A DNA stretch of 64,000 nucleotides from JACKNG01 sp050184115 (GTDB taxonomy: Bacteria; Pseudomonadota; Gammaproteobacteria; Ga0077536). Below are positions 35,361 through 44,612 of the stretch, piece by piece. Both the position numbers and the translations under genes were made by a program. Numbering within the stretch: the stretch's first letter is position 1; every line of letters begins with the position of its first letter. The DNA lies in NCBI GenBank assembly GCA_050184115.1, contig JBFXAQ010000003.1:372001-436000 (forward strand). The letters are read 5' to 3'. Under the pieces are notes generated by a model that ran no database searches, had not been told where the DNA came from, and was given only the letters and a program-made list of their open reading frames with translations.

Positions 35361-35705
35361 ATGAACATTCGCCTCATCACCGCCACGGTGGCCTTCGTCG
35401 TCATCGCCGCCCTCGCCCCGCTCACCCAGGCCGCCGAACGCATGATCGCCGGCGACGAATACGCCGAGCAGCTCATCGCCACCGGCGCGGTCGATTCGGC
35501 CACCTCGCCCGGCCGCATCGTCGACGAGATCGGCAAGGACGCCAGCAACTTCGGCGTCGGTGCCCTCGTCACCGGTACCGCGCGCGGCACCGTGCTGGCT
35601 GCCGGCCAGGCGTTGCGCGGCGGCGCGCGCATGGCGATCGGCATCCTCGACATCTTCACCACGCCGTTCCGCGACGACGCCCAGGCGGCGAACTCCGGCT
35701 GGTAA
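35361..35705 (+). CDS. Small secreted protein of unknown function
   Basis: 114 residues. A signal peptide (RLITATVAFVVIAALAPLTQA) is probably cut after TQA. The mature part, about 90 residues, has a Gly/Ala-rich amphipathic centre (ASNFGVGALVTGTARGTVLA, AGQALRGGARMAIGILDIFT) and ends FRDDAQAANSGW. The pattern loosely recalls small exported proteins of the TIGR04073 (exosortase-associated) type, but I would not assign it. It stands alone, with a consensus TATAAT upstream, and converges on the dioxygenase gene. Confidence 0.7.
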   Translation: MNIRLITATVAFVVIAALAPLTQAAERMIAGDEYAEQLIATGAVDSATSPGRIVDEIGKDASNFGVGALVTGTARGTVLAAGQALRGGARMAIGILDIFTTPFRDDAQAANSGW

Positions 35706-35738
35706 TCGCGCCGGCCGCGTTCGGCGCGGCACCGGCGT

Positions 35739-36599
35739 TCAGACGTCGAGCGTCGTCACCCGGCGCAGCTCGCGACGCTCGCGCGTGTCGTCGAAGGGCC
35801 GCGCGCGATGCATGGTCGCGCGGTTGTCCCAGATGACGAAATCCCCCGCGCGCCATTCGTGCGCGTAGACGAACTCGCGCTGCGTGGCGTGTTCGATCAG
35901 ATCCCGCAGCAACAGCCGCCCGTCCGGCAGCGGCCAGTCGAGGATGCGCGAAGCATGCGAGGCGAGGTAGAGCGCCGCCCTGCCCGTGCGCGGATTGCGT
36001 AGCACCAAAGGCTGCACCGCTCCTTCCAGCCGCGCCGCCTCGGCGGCCGAGAACTCGAAACCGAGCACCTGGCGCGAATAGGCGATGGAGTGGTGTACGC
36101 GCAGGCCGTCGAGACGTGCCTGCTCGGCCGCCGGCAGGCCGTCCCAGGCCGCGCGCATGTCGGCGAACTCGGTGTTGGCGATGCCGGCCGGCGGCACCAC
36201 CCGCGTCGACAGCATGGAATAGCGCCCGCGCGGATCCTCGAACGACGCATCGGTGTGCCAGAGGCGGTTGGCGAGCCCGTACTGGCGCCGGCGATCGTCG
36301 CTCGGCAACAGGCCGCCGTCGGCATCGACGTTGGAGATGTCGGTCAGGGCCTCGTTGCCGAAGCGGTTCGGTCCCAGCGCGGCGATGCCGGTCTTGGCGT
36401 GCAACTCGCCGTCGAAGCGCCGTGCGAAGGCGAGCTGGTCGGCATCGGTGAACAGCTGGTCGCGGAACACCAGCACGCCGAACGTATCCATGCCGCGACG
36501 AATCACGGCCAGGGTCTCCGCGTCCTCGACGCCCCGCAGGTCGAGTGGACCGGCCTCGGCGACGAAGGTCGGGTGCAGCGGTCGGAATTCGAGCGTCAT
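35739..36599 (-). CDS. TauD/TfdA-family Fe(II)/2-oxoglutarate dioxygenase
   Basis: 286 residues. The iron ligands are His and Asp in LWHTDASFEDP near residue 116 and the distal His in ATMHRARPFDD; the 2-oxoglutarate Arg follows in RRELRRVTTLDV. The N-terminus PLHPTFVAEAGPLDLRG is typical. These enzymes hydroxylate and so cleave sulfonates, phenoxyacetates and related acids. ATG 36599 is chosen because GGGGGAG lies six bases before it; an ATG six bases further upstream would overlap that site. Confidence 0.9.
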   Translation of the reverse strand: MTLEFRPLHPTFVAEAGPLDLRGVEDAETLAVIRRGMDTFGVLVFRDQLFTDADQLAFARRFDGELHAKTGIAALGPNRFGNEALTDISNVDADGGLLPSDDRRRQYGLANRLWHTDASFEDPRGRYSMLSTRVVPPAGIANTEFADMRAAWDGLPAAEQARLDGLRVHHSIAYSRQVLGFEFSAAEAARLEGAVQPLVLRNPRTGRAALYLASHASRILDWPLPDGRLLLRDLIEHATQREFVYAHEWRAGDFVIWDNRATMHRARPFDDTRERRELRRVTTLDV

Positions 36600-36778
36600 C
36601 GTCATCTCCCCCGGACCCGACAGGTCGGCCCGCGCCGTCGAGGTCACGGACGAATTTACGCGCCGGTGCGGTGCGAGGGCAATGGCGCCGCCGTCGTGGT
36701 ATCCCTGGCGGCGTTGCACCCCGACCGAAGCAGCGCGGACAATCGACCACGAATCCGAGAACGGCCCGTCATGGCGTG

Positions 36779-37954
36779 ATGACCCAGCCCATCCCCAGTG
36801 CAGCATCGGACGCCGTGCCCGGCGCGCACCGCGCGGTGGCTGACTGTCGTGGCCGGTTCACGCGGCGCGTCGTCGCTGCGCTGTTCGCGGTTACCGCGAG
36901 CAGCTGCGCGCTACCGCCCGGCACCCTGCCCTCGTTCGCACCGCGTCCGGAGTCGACGGCCGAGATCCTGAGTGTCGTCCACGCACCGCTGGATACCCGC
37001 CGCTTCGACGCCGTCGCGCCGACGACCGAGGTGCTCGGCGCGCTGCAGGTGATGCGCACGCGCCACGAAGACACCTTCACCGATCTCGCACGCGTCTACG
37101 ACCTCGGCTATGCCGCGTTGCGTGCGGCCAACCCGGAAGTCGATCCCTGGCTGCCCGGCGCCGGCACGCCGGTCTACCTGCCGACCCTGCAGGTCATCCC
37201 CGACGCGCCGCGCAACGGCATCGTCGTCAACCTGCCGAGCATGCGCCTGCTGGCCTTCGAAAGCGGCGCCGCTGGCGCGGCCACGCAACGTGTCTTCAGC
37301 CATCCCATCGGCATCGGCCGCGAGGGCTGGGAGACACCGACCGGGGCGATGCACGTGACGCAGAAGACACGCGATCCGACCTGGTACCCACCGGCCTCGG
37401 TACGCGCCGAGCACGCCGCGGCCGGCGACCCCCTGCCGGCAGCCGTGCCGCCGGGGCCGGACAATCCGCTCGGCCGCCACCGGCTGCGCCTGTCGAAACC
37501 GAACTACCTCATCCACGGCACCAACAAGCCGGGCGGCGTCGGCATGCGCGTCAGCCACGGTTGCATCCGTCTCTATCCCGAGGACATCGAAACGCTGTTC
37601 GAGCGCGTCGCGCTGAAAACGCCGGTGTACATCGTCGACCAACCGGTGCTCGCCGGCTGGCGCGACGGCGAGCTCTACCTCGAGGTCCATCCGCCGCTGG
37701 CCGAGGATCCGCGCGACCTCGCGGCCGAAGCCGCGCGGGTCATCGCCGCGGCACTCGCGCGCGGCGGCGTCGCGCGGGCGGCGGTGGACGAGGCACTGGT
37801 CGCCGAGCTCGTGCGCCAACGTCGCGGCATCCCGGTACCGGTGACCCGCCCGGGCATGACCCTGGCCGGCTGGCTGACCGCGGCGCGCGAGGTGCAGAAC
37901 CTCGCGCCGGCGCGCCTCGAGGCCGACGGCAACCCGCGCTCGCCCGACGGCTGA
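36779..37954 (+). CDS. LysM-containing L,D-transpeptidase (YkuD/ErfK type), lipoprotein
   Basis: 391 residues. A lipobox-like TASSC follows a hydrophobic stretch near residue 40, so it is probably a lipoprotein. A LysM-like segment (RHEDTFTDLARVYDLGYAAL) is near residue 95. The catalytic YkuD domain has IHGTNKPGGVGM and SHGCIRLYPEDIE, with the nucleophile Cys near residue 262 and its His. The enzyme makes 3-3 cross-links or attaches proteins to peptidoglycan. The C-terminal 100 residues are Ala-rich and helical. It lies upstream of another wall enzyme, the NlpC/P60 protein. Confidence 0.92.
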   Translation: MTQPIPSAASDAVPGAHRAVADCRGRFTRRVVAALFAVTASSCALPPGTLPSFAPRPESTAEILSVVHAPLDTRRFDAVAPTTEVLGALQVMRTRHEDTFTDLARVYDLGYAALRAANPEVDPWLPGAGTPVYLPTLQVIPDAPRNGIVVNLPSMRLLAFESGAAGAATQRVFSHPIGIGREGWETPTGAMHVTQKTRDPTWYPPASVRAEHAAAGDPLPAAVPPGPDNPLGRHRLRLSKPNYLIHGTNKPGGVGMRVSHGCIRLYPEDIETLFERVALKTPVYIVDQPVLAGWRDGELYLEVHPPLAEDPRDLAAEAARVIAAALARGGVARAAVDEALVAELVRQRRGIPVPVTRPGMTLAGWLTAAREVQNLAPARLEADGNPRSPDG

Positions 37955-37987
37955 CCGGGCGCCACCGACCGCCGCGCCGGCCACCGC

Positions 37988-38113
37988 GTGGTCCTGACCG
38001 TCGTCGCACTGGTCGCAGTCGCGGCCTTGGCCTCGCTCGCTGGCGGCTGGCTGACCGCGCCTTGGATGCCAACGGCAGCGCGCGCGTGGCGCGTCGCCCC
38101 AGTTTCTCCATAA
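37988..38113 (+). CDS. Possible 41-residue single-span membrane peptide
   Basis: A GTG-started frame in the 168-base gap encodes VVLTVVALVAVAALASLAGG near the start, a plausible membrane span, then a short basic tail ending at TAA 38111. The ribosome site is weak and such frames arise by chance in GC-rich DNA, so this is only a candidate. Confidence 0.2.
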   Translation: MVLTVVALVAVAALASLAGGWLTAPWMPTAARAWRVAPVSP

Positions 38114-38114
38114 T
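38109..38114 (+). promoter_or_regulatory. Possible -10 just upstream of the NlpC/P60 start
   Basis: CATAAT ends nine bases before ATG 38123, so transcription would begin almost at the start codon. No -35 is evident. A similar layout precedes surE at 46906. Confidence 0.3.
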
Positions 38115-38122
38115 GCGCGCGC

Positions 38123-38662
38123 ATGTGTCCGCCGCCGCTACGCCGAATCCTCGTCCTGTGCAGCGCCGCGGCCCTCCTCGGCGGCTGTGGTCTGCTCGGC
38201 GGCGGATCGGCCCCGATCGAGGATCGCAACGCGCGCCCCGCTCCCCCCGTCGTCAGCGCACCGCCGCCCCGGGCCGCGCCCGATCCCCGCGGTGACATCG
38301 CCCAGGCCCTCTATGCCCAGTACGCGCAATGGCACGGCACCCCTTACCGTCTCGGCGGCAGCAGCCGCGCCGGTATCGACTGCTCTGCCTTCGTCGCCGA
38401 GACCTTCCGCGCGCGCCTCGACATCGAGCTGCCGCGCACCACCGAGGCCCAGGCTCGCAGCGGGCACGAGATCGCGCGCGACGAGCTGCGCATGGGCGAC
38501 CTCGTGTTCTTCAAGACCGGCCTGAACAGCCGCCACGTCGGCATCTATCTCAGGAACGGTGAGTTCATGCACGCCTCGCGCCTGGTCGGCGTGACCATCT
38601 CGAAGCTGCGTAACCGCTACTGGCGGGCCAAGTGGTGGCAGGCGCGGCGGGTGCTGGATTAG
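38123..38662 (+). CDS. NlpC/P60 peptidoglycan hydrolase lipoprotein (Spr/MepS-like)
   Basis: 179 residues. The signal ends in the lipobox LLGGC near residue 22, predicting an outer-membrane lipoprotein, followed by a Pro-rich linker of about 30 residues. The NlpC/P60 domain has GIDCSAFVAETF with catalytic Cys87, LNSRHVGIYL with the catalytic His and EFMHASRLVGV with the third polar residue. It probably cuts D,L-peptide bonds in peptidoglycan. It follows the L,D-transpeptidase by 168 bases and converges on the P450 gene 40 bases away, where a GC-rich inverted repeat may end both transcripts. Confidence 0.93.
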   Translation: MCPPPLRRILVLCSAAALLGGCGLLGGGSAPIEDRNARPAPPVVSAPPPRAAPDPRGDIAQALYAQYAQWHGTPYRLGGSSRAGIDCSAFVAETFRARLDIELPRTTEAQARSGHEIARDELRMGDLVFFKTGLNSRHVGIYLRNGEFMHASRLVGVTISKLRNRYWRAKWWQARRVLD

Positions 38663-38702
38663 CCGGTCGCTTCGCGCGCTGGTGGCGCGACGCGGTGCCG
38701 GC

Positions 38703-39908
38703 TCAGAACACCACCGGCACCGCTTCGAAGCCGAGCACGAAGGTGCCGTGCCGGCGCGGCAGCGGCGCGGCATCGGCACGCGCGAGCTTGGGCAGGCGCG
38801 CGAGCAGTTCCTCCAGCATGACCCGGATCTCGAGCCGCGCGAGGTGCGCGCCCAGGCAGTGGTGCCGGCCGTAGCCGCCAAAGGCGAGGTGGCGGTTGGG
38901 TTCGCGCGCGATATCGAAGCGCTCGGGCGCATCGAACGCACGCTCGTCGCGGTTGCCGGATTCGTAGAGCAGGATCACGCGATCGCCGGCAAGCAACCGT
39001 TCACCGCCGAGTTCGACATCGCGAGTGACGCTGCGGGCGATGGTCTTGACCGGCGTGACCCAGCGCAGCATCTCTTCGACGGCACTCGGGATGCGCGCCG
39101 GTGCGGCGGCGAGCGCCTGCCAGTCGTCGTGCTGATCGAGCAGCGCGACGATGCCACCGGTCAACACGTGACGGGTGGTCTCGTCGCCACCGACCAGGAG
39201 CAGCAGCGCCTCGTGCACCTGGTCCTTGGCGCCTAGCGGGTCGCCGAGCACGCGCGCGTTCGCGATCGCCGAGAGCAAGTCGTCGCCCGGCGCGACACGG
39301 CGGCGCTCCAGCCAGCCGGTGATGTAGGCCTCGAACTCGGCGGCCGCGGCGAGGACGGCGGCGATGAACTCGGGCGTCTGCTCGGGCAGGCCGGTGGCGA
39401 TGAGATCGGACCACTCGAGCAGGCGCGCGTAGTCGGCATCCGGCAGGTCCATCATGCGGCCGATGATGCGCATCGGCAGCGGCATGGCCAGATCGCGCAC
39501 GAGGTCGCAGCCGCCGCGGCCGCGCACGCCTTCGATGAGTTCGACGGCGACCTCGCGCACGTAGGCTTCGTAACGCCGCACGGCGGCTGGGGTGAAGCGG
39601 CGGCGGTTGATGCCGCGCCGGGCGAGATGCTCGGGCGCATCGCGGTTGATCATCGACGGCACCGGCGGCGCGTCCGGACGCGAGCCGAAACGCGAGGCAA
39701 AGGTCTCGTGGTCGGCATGGACCGCACGGATGTCGGCATAACGGCTGATGCCCCAGGCGCCGCGCCCCTTCCACAACGGCGCGTCGGCGTCCCAGTAGAC
39801 CGGGGCATGCGCGCGCAGCCACGCGTAGTGGGCCAGGGGTTCGGCGTGGAACGCCGGGTCCATCAGGCGGATGGCGGGGTTCAGCGGGTGGCGCACGAGA
39901 CGGCTCAT
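38703..39908 (-). CDS. Cytochrome P450
   Basis: 401 residues, normal for a soluble bacterial P450. The heme-binding loop FGGYGRHHCLGAHLA has the axial Cys near residue 350. The I-helix oxygen motif is LVGGDETTRH, and the K-helix ExxR appears as EEMLRWV. The oxidised substrate is unknown; soluble P450s of this kind hydroxylate terpenes, fatty acids or steroids with ferredoxin electrons, and no ferredoxin gene is adjacent. ATG 39908 is preferred; a TTG nine bases upstream is the alternative. Confidence 0.93.
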   Translation of the reverse strand: MSRLVRHPLNPAIRLMDPAFHAEPLAHYAWLRAHAPVYWDADAPLWKGRGAWGISRYADIRAVHADHETFASRFGSRPDAPPVPSMINRDAPEHLARRGINRRRFTPAAVRRYEAYVREVAVELIEGVRGRGGCDLVRDLAMPLPMRIIGRMMDLPDADYARLLEWSDLIATGLPEQTPEFIAAVLAAAAEFEAYITGWLERRRVAPGDDLLSAIANARVLGDPLGAKDQVHEALLLLVGGDETTRHVLTGGIVALLDQHDDWQALAAAPARIPSAVEEMLRWVTPVKTIARSVTRDVELGGERLLAGDRVILLYESGNRDERAFDAPERFDIAREPNRHLAFGGYGRHHCLGAHLARLEIRVMLEELLARLPKLARADAAPLPRRHGTFVLGFEAVPVVF

Positions 39909-40039
39909 GGCCGGCAAGGATAAACCCCCTCACGGTGTGGTTTGCGCGGCCGCGGCCATGCGGCATCATCGCCCGCCCAGGCCACGCCGGCCCCCACGCC
40001 GGTCGTGACACCACTTCCACTGGACAAGGAACCCCGACC

Positions 40040-40666
40040 ATGGCCCGTCTGCTCTACGTCGAAGCGTCCCCGCGCAAGGGACGCTCCCATTCCACCACCG
40101 TCGCCGAGACCTTCGTCGAGGCCTACCTGGCGGCGCACCCCGGCGACACCGTCGACCGCCTCGACCTGTGGGCCGAGGCGCTGCCGCGTTTCGACGGCGC
40201 CATGCTCGACGCCAAGTACGCCATCCTCCACGGCCAGGCGCCGAGCGCGGCGGAACAGGCTGCTTGGGCCGCGGTCGAGACCGTCGTCGCGCGCTTCAAG
40301 AGCGCCGACAAGTACCTGTTCTCGGTACCGATGTGGAACTTCGGCCTGCCTTACGTGATGAAACACTACATCGACATCGTCACCCAGCCCGGCCTGACTT
40401 TCGCCTTCGACCCGGCCAGCGGCTACAGCGGCCTCGTGAACGGCCCGGTGACCGCCGTCTATGCCAGCGGTGGCGCCTACCACGAGGGCAGCGGGGCGGA
40501 GGCCTTCGATCTGCAGAAGCCGGCCTTCGAGGGCTGGCTCGGCTTCGTCGGCTTGACCACGATCGAACGTCTCGTCGTGGCCCCTACGCTGGCCGGCCCG
40601 GACGACGTCCGCGCCACCGTAGAACAGGCCTGCACGGCGGCCCGCGCGCTGGCCAGCCGCTTCTGA
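40040..40666 (+). CDS. FMN-dependent NADH-azoreductase-type flavodoxin-fold enzyme
   Basis: 208 residues. The N-terminal FMN phosphate loop reads VEASPRKGRSHSTTVAETF, and the second FMN motif is SVPMWNFGLPYVMKHYIDIV; YASGGAYHEGSG is the third flavin-contact loop. These match AzoR-type NAD(P)H:quinone/azo reductases, which make two-electron reductions of quinones. GGACAAGGAACC precedes ATG 40040. It is divergent from the P450 gene across 131 bases. Confidence 0.9.
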   Translation: MARLLYVEASPRKGRSHSTTVAETFVEAYLAAHPGDTVDRLDLWAEALPRFDGAMLDAKYAILHGQAPSAAEQAAWAAVETVVARFKSADKYLFSVPMWNFGLPYVMKHYIDIVTQPGLTFAFDPASGYSGLVNGPVTAVYASGGAYHEGSGAEAFDLQKPAFEGWLGFVGLTTIERLVVAPTLAGPDDVRATVEQACTAARALASRF

Positions 40667-40717
40667 ACGACGCCGGGCGCGGCTCAAAAACGGCCGCGGC
40701 CGGCCGCTAAAGCGGGC

Positions 40718-43700
40718 GTGAATCAACGCGCCAACCACGACCTCGATATCGACGACACGCAGGAACTCGAGCATGCCGCCGGCCCCGAGACCTACCTGGT
40801 CGACGGGGCCGGCTGCGTGGTCGGCTGTGCCGACGCCGGCCACGGGCGCCACCGCCAGTGGCTGGGCAAACGCCTGGAACACCTCCTTCCACCGGCGATC
40901 GCCGCGCGCTGCCGTACCGCCATCGAAGAGGTACACGCCGGCGACGGTCCTCGTTACCTGCGCATCGAAACCGCCGACGGCGTGACCGCGGCGCAGATGA
41001 TCGAGATCAGCGCGCTGCACGGGCTGCCGGAACAGACGGCCCTGCTGCGCATCGCCGCGGCCGTCGCGCCGACCCCGGCAGCGAGCACGGTCGAACCCGA
41101 GTTGTTCGAGTTGGCCCAGGCGCAGGCCCGCATGGGCTGGTTCGAGCGCGAGGTCGGCGCCGCATACGGACGTTGTTCGGCGGCCTTCGCCGAGTTGTTG
41201 GGCATCGCCTCGGCCGCGGGTCGCTACCATGCCGAGGCGGTCGCCGCGCGCATCCACCCGGACGATCGCGCGCGCTACGAGGCCTTTGCGCAGGGCATCG
41301 ACGCGGCCGCTGCGCGGCGCGCGGGCGTGAGCGCGACCTATCGCATCGAGCATCCGCTGCACGGCCCGCGTTACGTCGAGGCGCGCTACCGCCTGATCGA
41401 CGACGCCCGTAGCCGCCGCCTGTTCGGCATCGCCATCGACGTCACCGAGCGCGAGGAGACCGCAACCGAACTCGCGCGCAGTCGCGCACGCCTGGAAAGC
41501 GTGATGCACAAAGCCCACGTCGCGCCGTTCGAATGGGATCTCCGGCGCAACGAACTGAGCGGGCCGCCCAGCCTCGCCCGACTCTTCCACGTCGATGAAC
41601 ACCGCAACACGTGGCCGACCGCGGCCTTCATGGATGCCATTCACCCTGACGACCGCGCCGTCGTCCAGGACGTCTTCGATCACCCGCCCGGCCTCGGCCA
41701 GGCCAGCGCCATCGAGTACCGCGTGCGCGCCCCCGACGGCAGCTACGCCACGGTCGAAGTGCGCTATGCCCTGGTCGCCGACAGCGATGGCGCCGAGTCG
41801 CTGGTACGCGGCGTGGTCATCGACGTCAGCGATCGCATGGCCCTCGAAGCTCAGCGCCGCGAGGCCGAACGACGCTTCGCCACCTTGTCGCGACTCGTCC
41901 CCGGCGTGCTCTACCAGTTCCATCGCGCGCCGGACGGCACCATGGCCTTCCGCTATACCAGCCATGCCGTCAGCTCGCTGCTCGGCCTCAGCCGCAGCGC
42001 CGCCGAGTCCGATTTCGACAACATCCTGGCCATCGTCCATCGCGACGACGTCGCCCGCCTGCAGAGCTCCATCGAGCATTCGGCGCTGACCATGACCGAC
42101 TGGCGCGAAGACCTACGCATCCACCACCCGGACGGCCGCGTGCACTGGATCATGGGGCACGCCACGCCGGTGCGCGAAGACGACGGCGCGATCGTCTGGA
42201 ACGGCTACCTTTCCGACATCACGGCGCAGAAGGAAGCCGCGCAGGCGCTGGTCGAAAGCGCCGCCCACCTCAATCTCGCGCTGTCCTACGCCGGCATGAT
42301 CCCCTGGTACTGGGATGCGCGCAGTGACGAACTGAAGAGCATCTCCGCGGTGCGCCCGGAGTTCCGCGCCGCCGACGGCAAGATCTACATGCGCCGCTTC
42401 ATGGCGATGGTCCACGCCGATGAGCGCGCAATGGTCGAGCAGGTGTTCCGCGACAAGCTCGCGCGGCCCGACAACGACGAGATCCGCGTTGCCTACCGGG
42501 CGCGTCGTCTCGATACCAGCGTCTACCAGTGGTTCGAGATCACGGCACGCGCGCGCATCGAGGGTGGCGAGGTGCTGGGTTTCTACGGCATCACCGCCGA
42601 CATCGATGCGCGGCGTCGCGCCGAGATCGAGCAGGAGACGCTGCGTGCGCAGTTGCTGCAGGCCCAGAAGATGGAATCGATCGGCCTGTTGACCGGTGGC
42701 ATCGCCCACGACTTCAACAACGTCATCGCCGCCATACTCGGCTACTCGGGTCTCGCGCTGCGCCGCTACGGCGAAGCGGTCGAGCCGAAGCTGCGGGGCT
42801 ACCTGCACGAGGTGCAGCATGCCGGCGAGCGCGCGCGGGACATGGTGCAGCAGCTCATGGCCTTCGGCCGCGCCGAGGCTATGGCCTCGCAGCCGGTCGA
42901 CGTTGCAACCGTGATCGACGACTCGCTGCGCATGCTGCGCCCGATGCTGCCCAGCACCATGGACGTCGAGGTCGAGGTCGCGCCGGCGCTGCCCGCGGCA
43001 TTGGTCGACCCGGTGCAGGCCCAGCAGGTGCTGGTGAATCTCTGTATCAACGCCCGCGACGCCACCGGCGAGCGCGGCACGGTGCGTATCGAGGCCGGCC
43101 TGCGCCAGGTCGAGGGCGCCCGGTGTGCCTCCTGCCACGCCACGTTCGACGGCGAATTCGTCGTCATCGCCGTCGCCGACGACGGCCCCGGTATCACCGG
43201 TGCCGAACTCGACCGCCTGTTCGAACCCTTCTACAGCACCAAGACCCAGGGCGCCGGCACCGGCATGGGACTGGCCATGACCCATGGCATCGTGCACGCG
43301 CACGACGGCCACCTGCTGCTCGCCTCGGCCCCCGGCCAGGGCGCGCGCTTCGAGGTGTTGTTGCCGGCAGCCGGCCCCACCGCGCTCACCACGCCGGCGC
43401 CGGCCGGCGTGGCGCAACGGGCGCCGACGCGCGTGCTGGTGGTCGACGACGAGCCGGGCGTGGCCGCCTTCCTCGGCGAATTGCTCGAACTGGAGGGCTA
43501 CTCGGTGACCACCGAGAACGACCCCCGCGCCGCCCTCGCGCGCTTCGAAGCGACGCCGCTGGACGTCGACGCCGTCGTCACCGACCAGACCATGCCGGGC
43601 CTGACCGGTTTCGACCTCGCCCGCGCCCTGCTCGCCCGGCGCCCCGAACTGCCGATCATCCTGGTCTCCGGTTACAGCGCGACCATCGACGAACGCGATG

Positions 43701-43855
43701 CGCTCAACGCCGGGCTCAAGGCCTACCTGCCCAAGCCGATCGACGAAACGGCGCTGCTCGAGGTCCTTGCCCGCGCGACGCGCGCGGGCTCGCCAGCGGG
43801 ATCCGGAGATGCCGCTGCACCGGATGGCGCGGCGCCAGCGAACACGGCCGTCTGA
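40718..43855 (+). CDS. Multi-PAS hybrid histidine kinase with C-terminal receiver
   Basis: 1045 residues from GTG 40718, with no membrane segment. About five PAS/PAC units fill residues 20-640 (for example RIHPDDRARYEAFAQG, MDAIHPDDRAVVQDVFDHP, FMAMVHADERAMVEQVFRD). The kinase core has the phospho-acceptor His in GGIAHDFNNVIAAILGYSG near residue 663, N-box NLCINARDA, G1 DDGPGI, EPFYSTK and GTGMGLAMTHG. A CASCH motif sits in the ATPase domain just before the G1 region. The receiver domain (about 905-1025) has VVDDEPGV, phospho-acceptor Asp in VVTDQTMPGLTG and ILVSGYS. It likely senses redox or small molecules; its output partner is not nearby. Confidence 0.93.
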   Translation: MNQRANHDLDIDDTQELEHAAGPETYLVDGAGCVVGCADAGHGRHRQWLGKRLEHLLPPAIAARCRTAIEEVHAGDGPRYLRIETADGVTAAQMIEISALHGLPEQTALLRIAAAVAPTPAASTVEPELFELAQAQARMGWFEREVGAAYGRCSAAFAELLGIASAAGRYHAEAVAARIHPDDRARYEAFAQGIDAAAARRAGVSATYRIEHPLHGPRYVEARYRLIDDARSRRLFGIAIDVTEREETATELARSRARLESVMHKAHVAPFEWDLRRNELSGPPSLARLFHVDEHRNTWPTAAFMDAIHPDDRAVVQDVFDHPPGLGQASAIEYRVRAPDGSYATVEVRYALVADSDGAESLVRGVVIDVSDRMALEAQRREAERRFATLSRLVPGVLYQFHRAPDGTMAFRYTSHAVSSLLGLSRSAAESDFDNILAIVHRDDVARLQSSIEHSALTMTDWREDLRIHHPDGRVHWIMGHATPVREDDGAIVWNGYLSDITAQKEAAQALVESAAHLNLALSYAGMIPWYWDARSDELKSISAVRPEFRAADGKIYMRRFMAMVHADERAMVEQVFRDKLARPDNDEIRVAYRARRLDTSVYQWFEITARARIEGGEVLGFYGITADIDARRRAEIEQETLRAQLLQAQKMESIGLLTGGIAHDFNNVIAAILGYSGLALRRYGEAVEPKLRGYLHEVQHAGERARDMVQQLMAFGRAEAMASQPVDVATVIDDSLRMLRPMLPSTMDVEVEVAPALPAALVDPVQAQQVLVNLCINARDATGERGTVRIEAGLRQVEGARCASCHATFDGEFVVIAVADDGPGITGAELDRLFEPFYSTKTQGAGTGMGLAMTHGIVHAHDGHLLLASAPGQGARFEVLLPAAGPTALTTPAPAGVAQRAPTRVLVVDDEPGVAAFLGELLELEGYSVTTENDPRAALARFEATPLDVDAVVTDQTMPGLTGFDLARALLARRPELPIILVSGYSATIDERDALNAGLKAYLPKPIDETALLEVLARATRAGSPAGSGDAAAPDGAAPANTAV

Positions 43856-44036
43856 CGTAATGACCGTGATGGCGACGGCCGCGGGGAAGCATGCCGGCCG
43901 CCTGGCCAATGAGGACAGCGCGCGGCGACGAGCACACCGCCTGCACCCCGAGCGGCCCGCGGCACCAGCGAACCGAGAGGTCAGCAAGCGCTCGCAGTTC
44001 GCGCTGCAAGCGCTCGCATCCCGGGGATTTTTCCCC

Positions 44037-44042
44037 TAGAAT
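44037..44042 (+). promoter_or_regulatory. Possible -10 element for the TPR protein gene
   Basis: TAGAAT lies 31 bases before ATG 44074, giving a leader of about 25 bases. The -35 is weak. It follows GGGGATTTTTCCCC, a small inverted repeat. Confidence 0.35.
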
Positions 44043-44073
44043 CCGCGCCGTTTTCGCTCGACCCGCCCTGCCC

Positions 44074-44511
44074 ATGCCACGCCCAGCCCTGCTCATCGCC
44101 ATCGTTCTCGTCGCCTTTTCCGGCGGCGTGCAGGCCGAGCTGACGCCGGACGACGCACGGCCGGGTTACCTCCTCGCCCTGCGCGCCTACGAAGCCGGCG
44201 AGTTCGCGCGCGCCGCTGACCTGCTCGAAGCGGCGATGACCGTCGCACCGGACTGCGCGCGCTGCGCTCACCTGCTCGGCAAGAGCTACGGTCGGTTGGC
44301 CGAACGCGCCGGCTGGATCGAGGCCATGGCGCTGGCGCGCAAGACCGTCGCCGCCCTCGAACAGGCCGTCGAACTCGCACCGGACGACGTCGAGGCGCTC
44401 GAAGACCTGCTGCGCTATTACCGGGCCGCGCCAGACTTCCTCGGCGGCGGCGCGGACAAGGCCGAAGCGGTCGAACAGCGTCTGCGCGACGTCAGCGGCC
44501 GCACCGGTTGA
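44074..44511 (+). CDS. Exported TPR-repeat protein
   Basis: 145 residues. A signal peptide (LLIAIVLVAFSGGVQA) is followed by tetratricopeptide-like helices: GYLLALRAYEAGEFARAADL LEAAMTVAPD, then KTVAALEQAVELAPDD. The C-terminus APDFLGGGADKAEAVEQRL is a feature of a small family of periplasmic TPR proteins. Two Cys residues (DCARCAHLLG) are close enough for a disulfide. It is probably a scaffold or adaptor. The gene stands alone, 100 bases before the DUF486 gene. Confidence 0.8.
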   Translation: MPRPALLIAIVLVAFSGGVQAELTPDDARPGYLLALRAYEAGEFARAADLLEAAMTVAPDCARCAHLLGKSYGRLAERAGWIEAMALARKTVAALEQAVELAPDDVEALEDLLRYYRAAPDFLGGGADKAEAVEQRLRDVSGRTG

Positions 44512-44612
44512 GCGCCACTGGCGCCCTCGCCCTCCCCACCACGACTTACCGCGCCGCGGACGGCAGGCCGCGGCGCTGAACCCCGCTCAGGCGGGCGCGT
44601 CGAAGGATCGCC

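Noticed and set aside
42113..43987. 624-codon minus-strand frame
   Set aside because: Shadow of the hybrid kinase; no recognisable protein features.
43858..44039. Small plus-strand frame after the hybrid kinase
   Set aside because: Biased composition, no ribosome site, and it covers a promoter.
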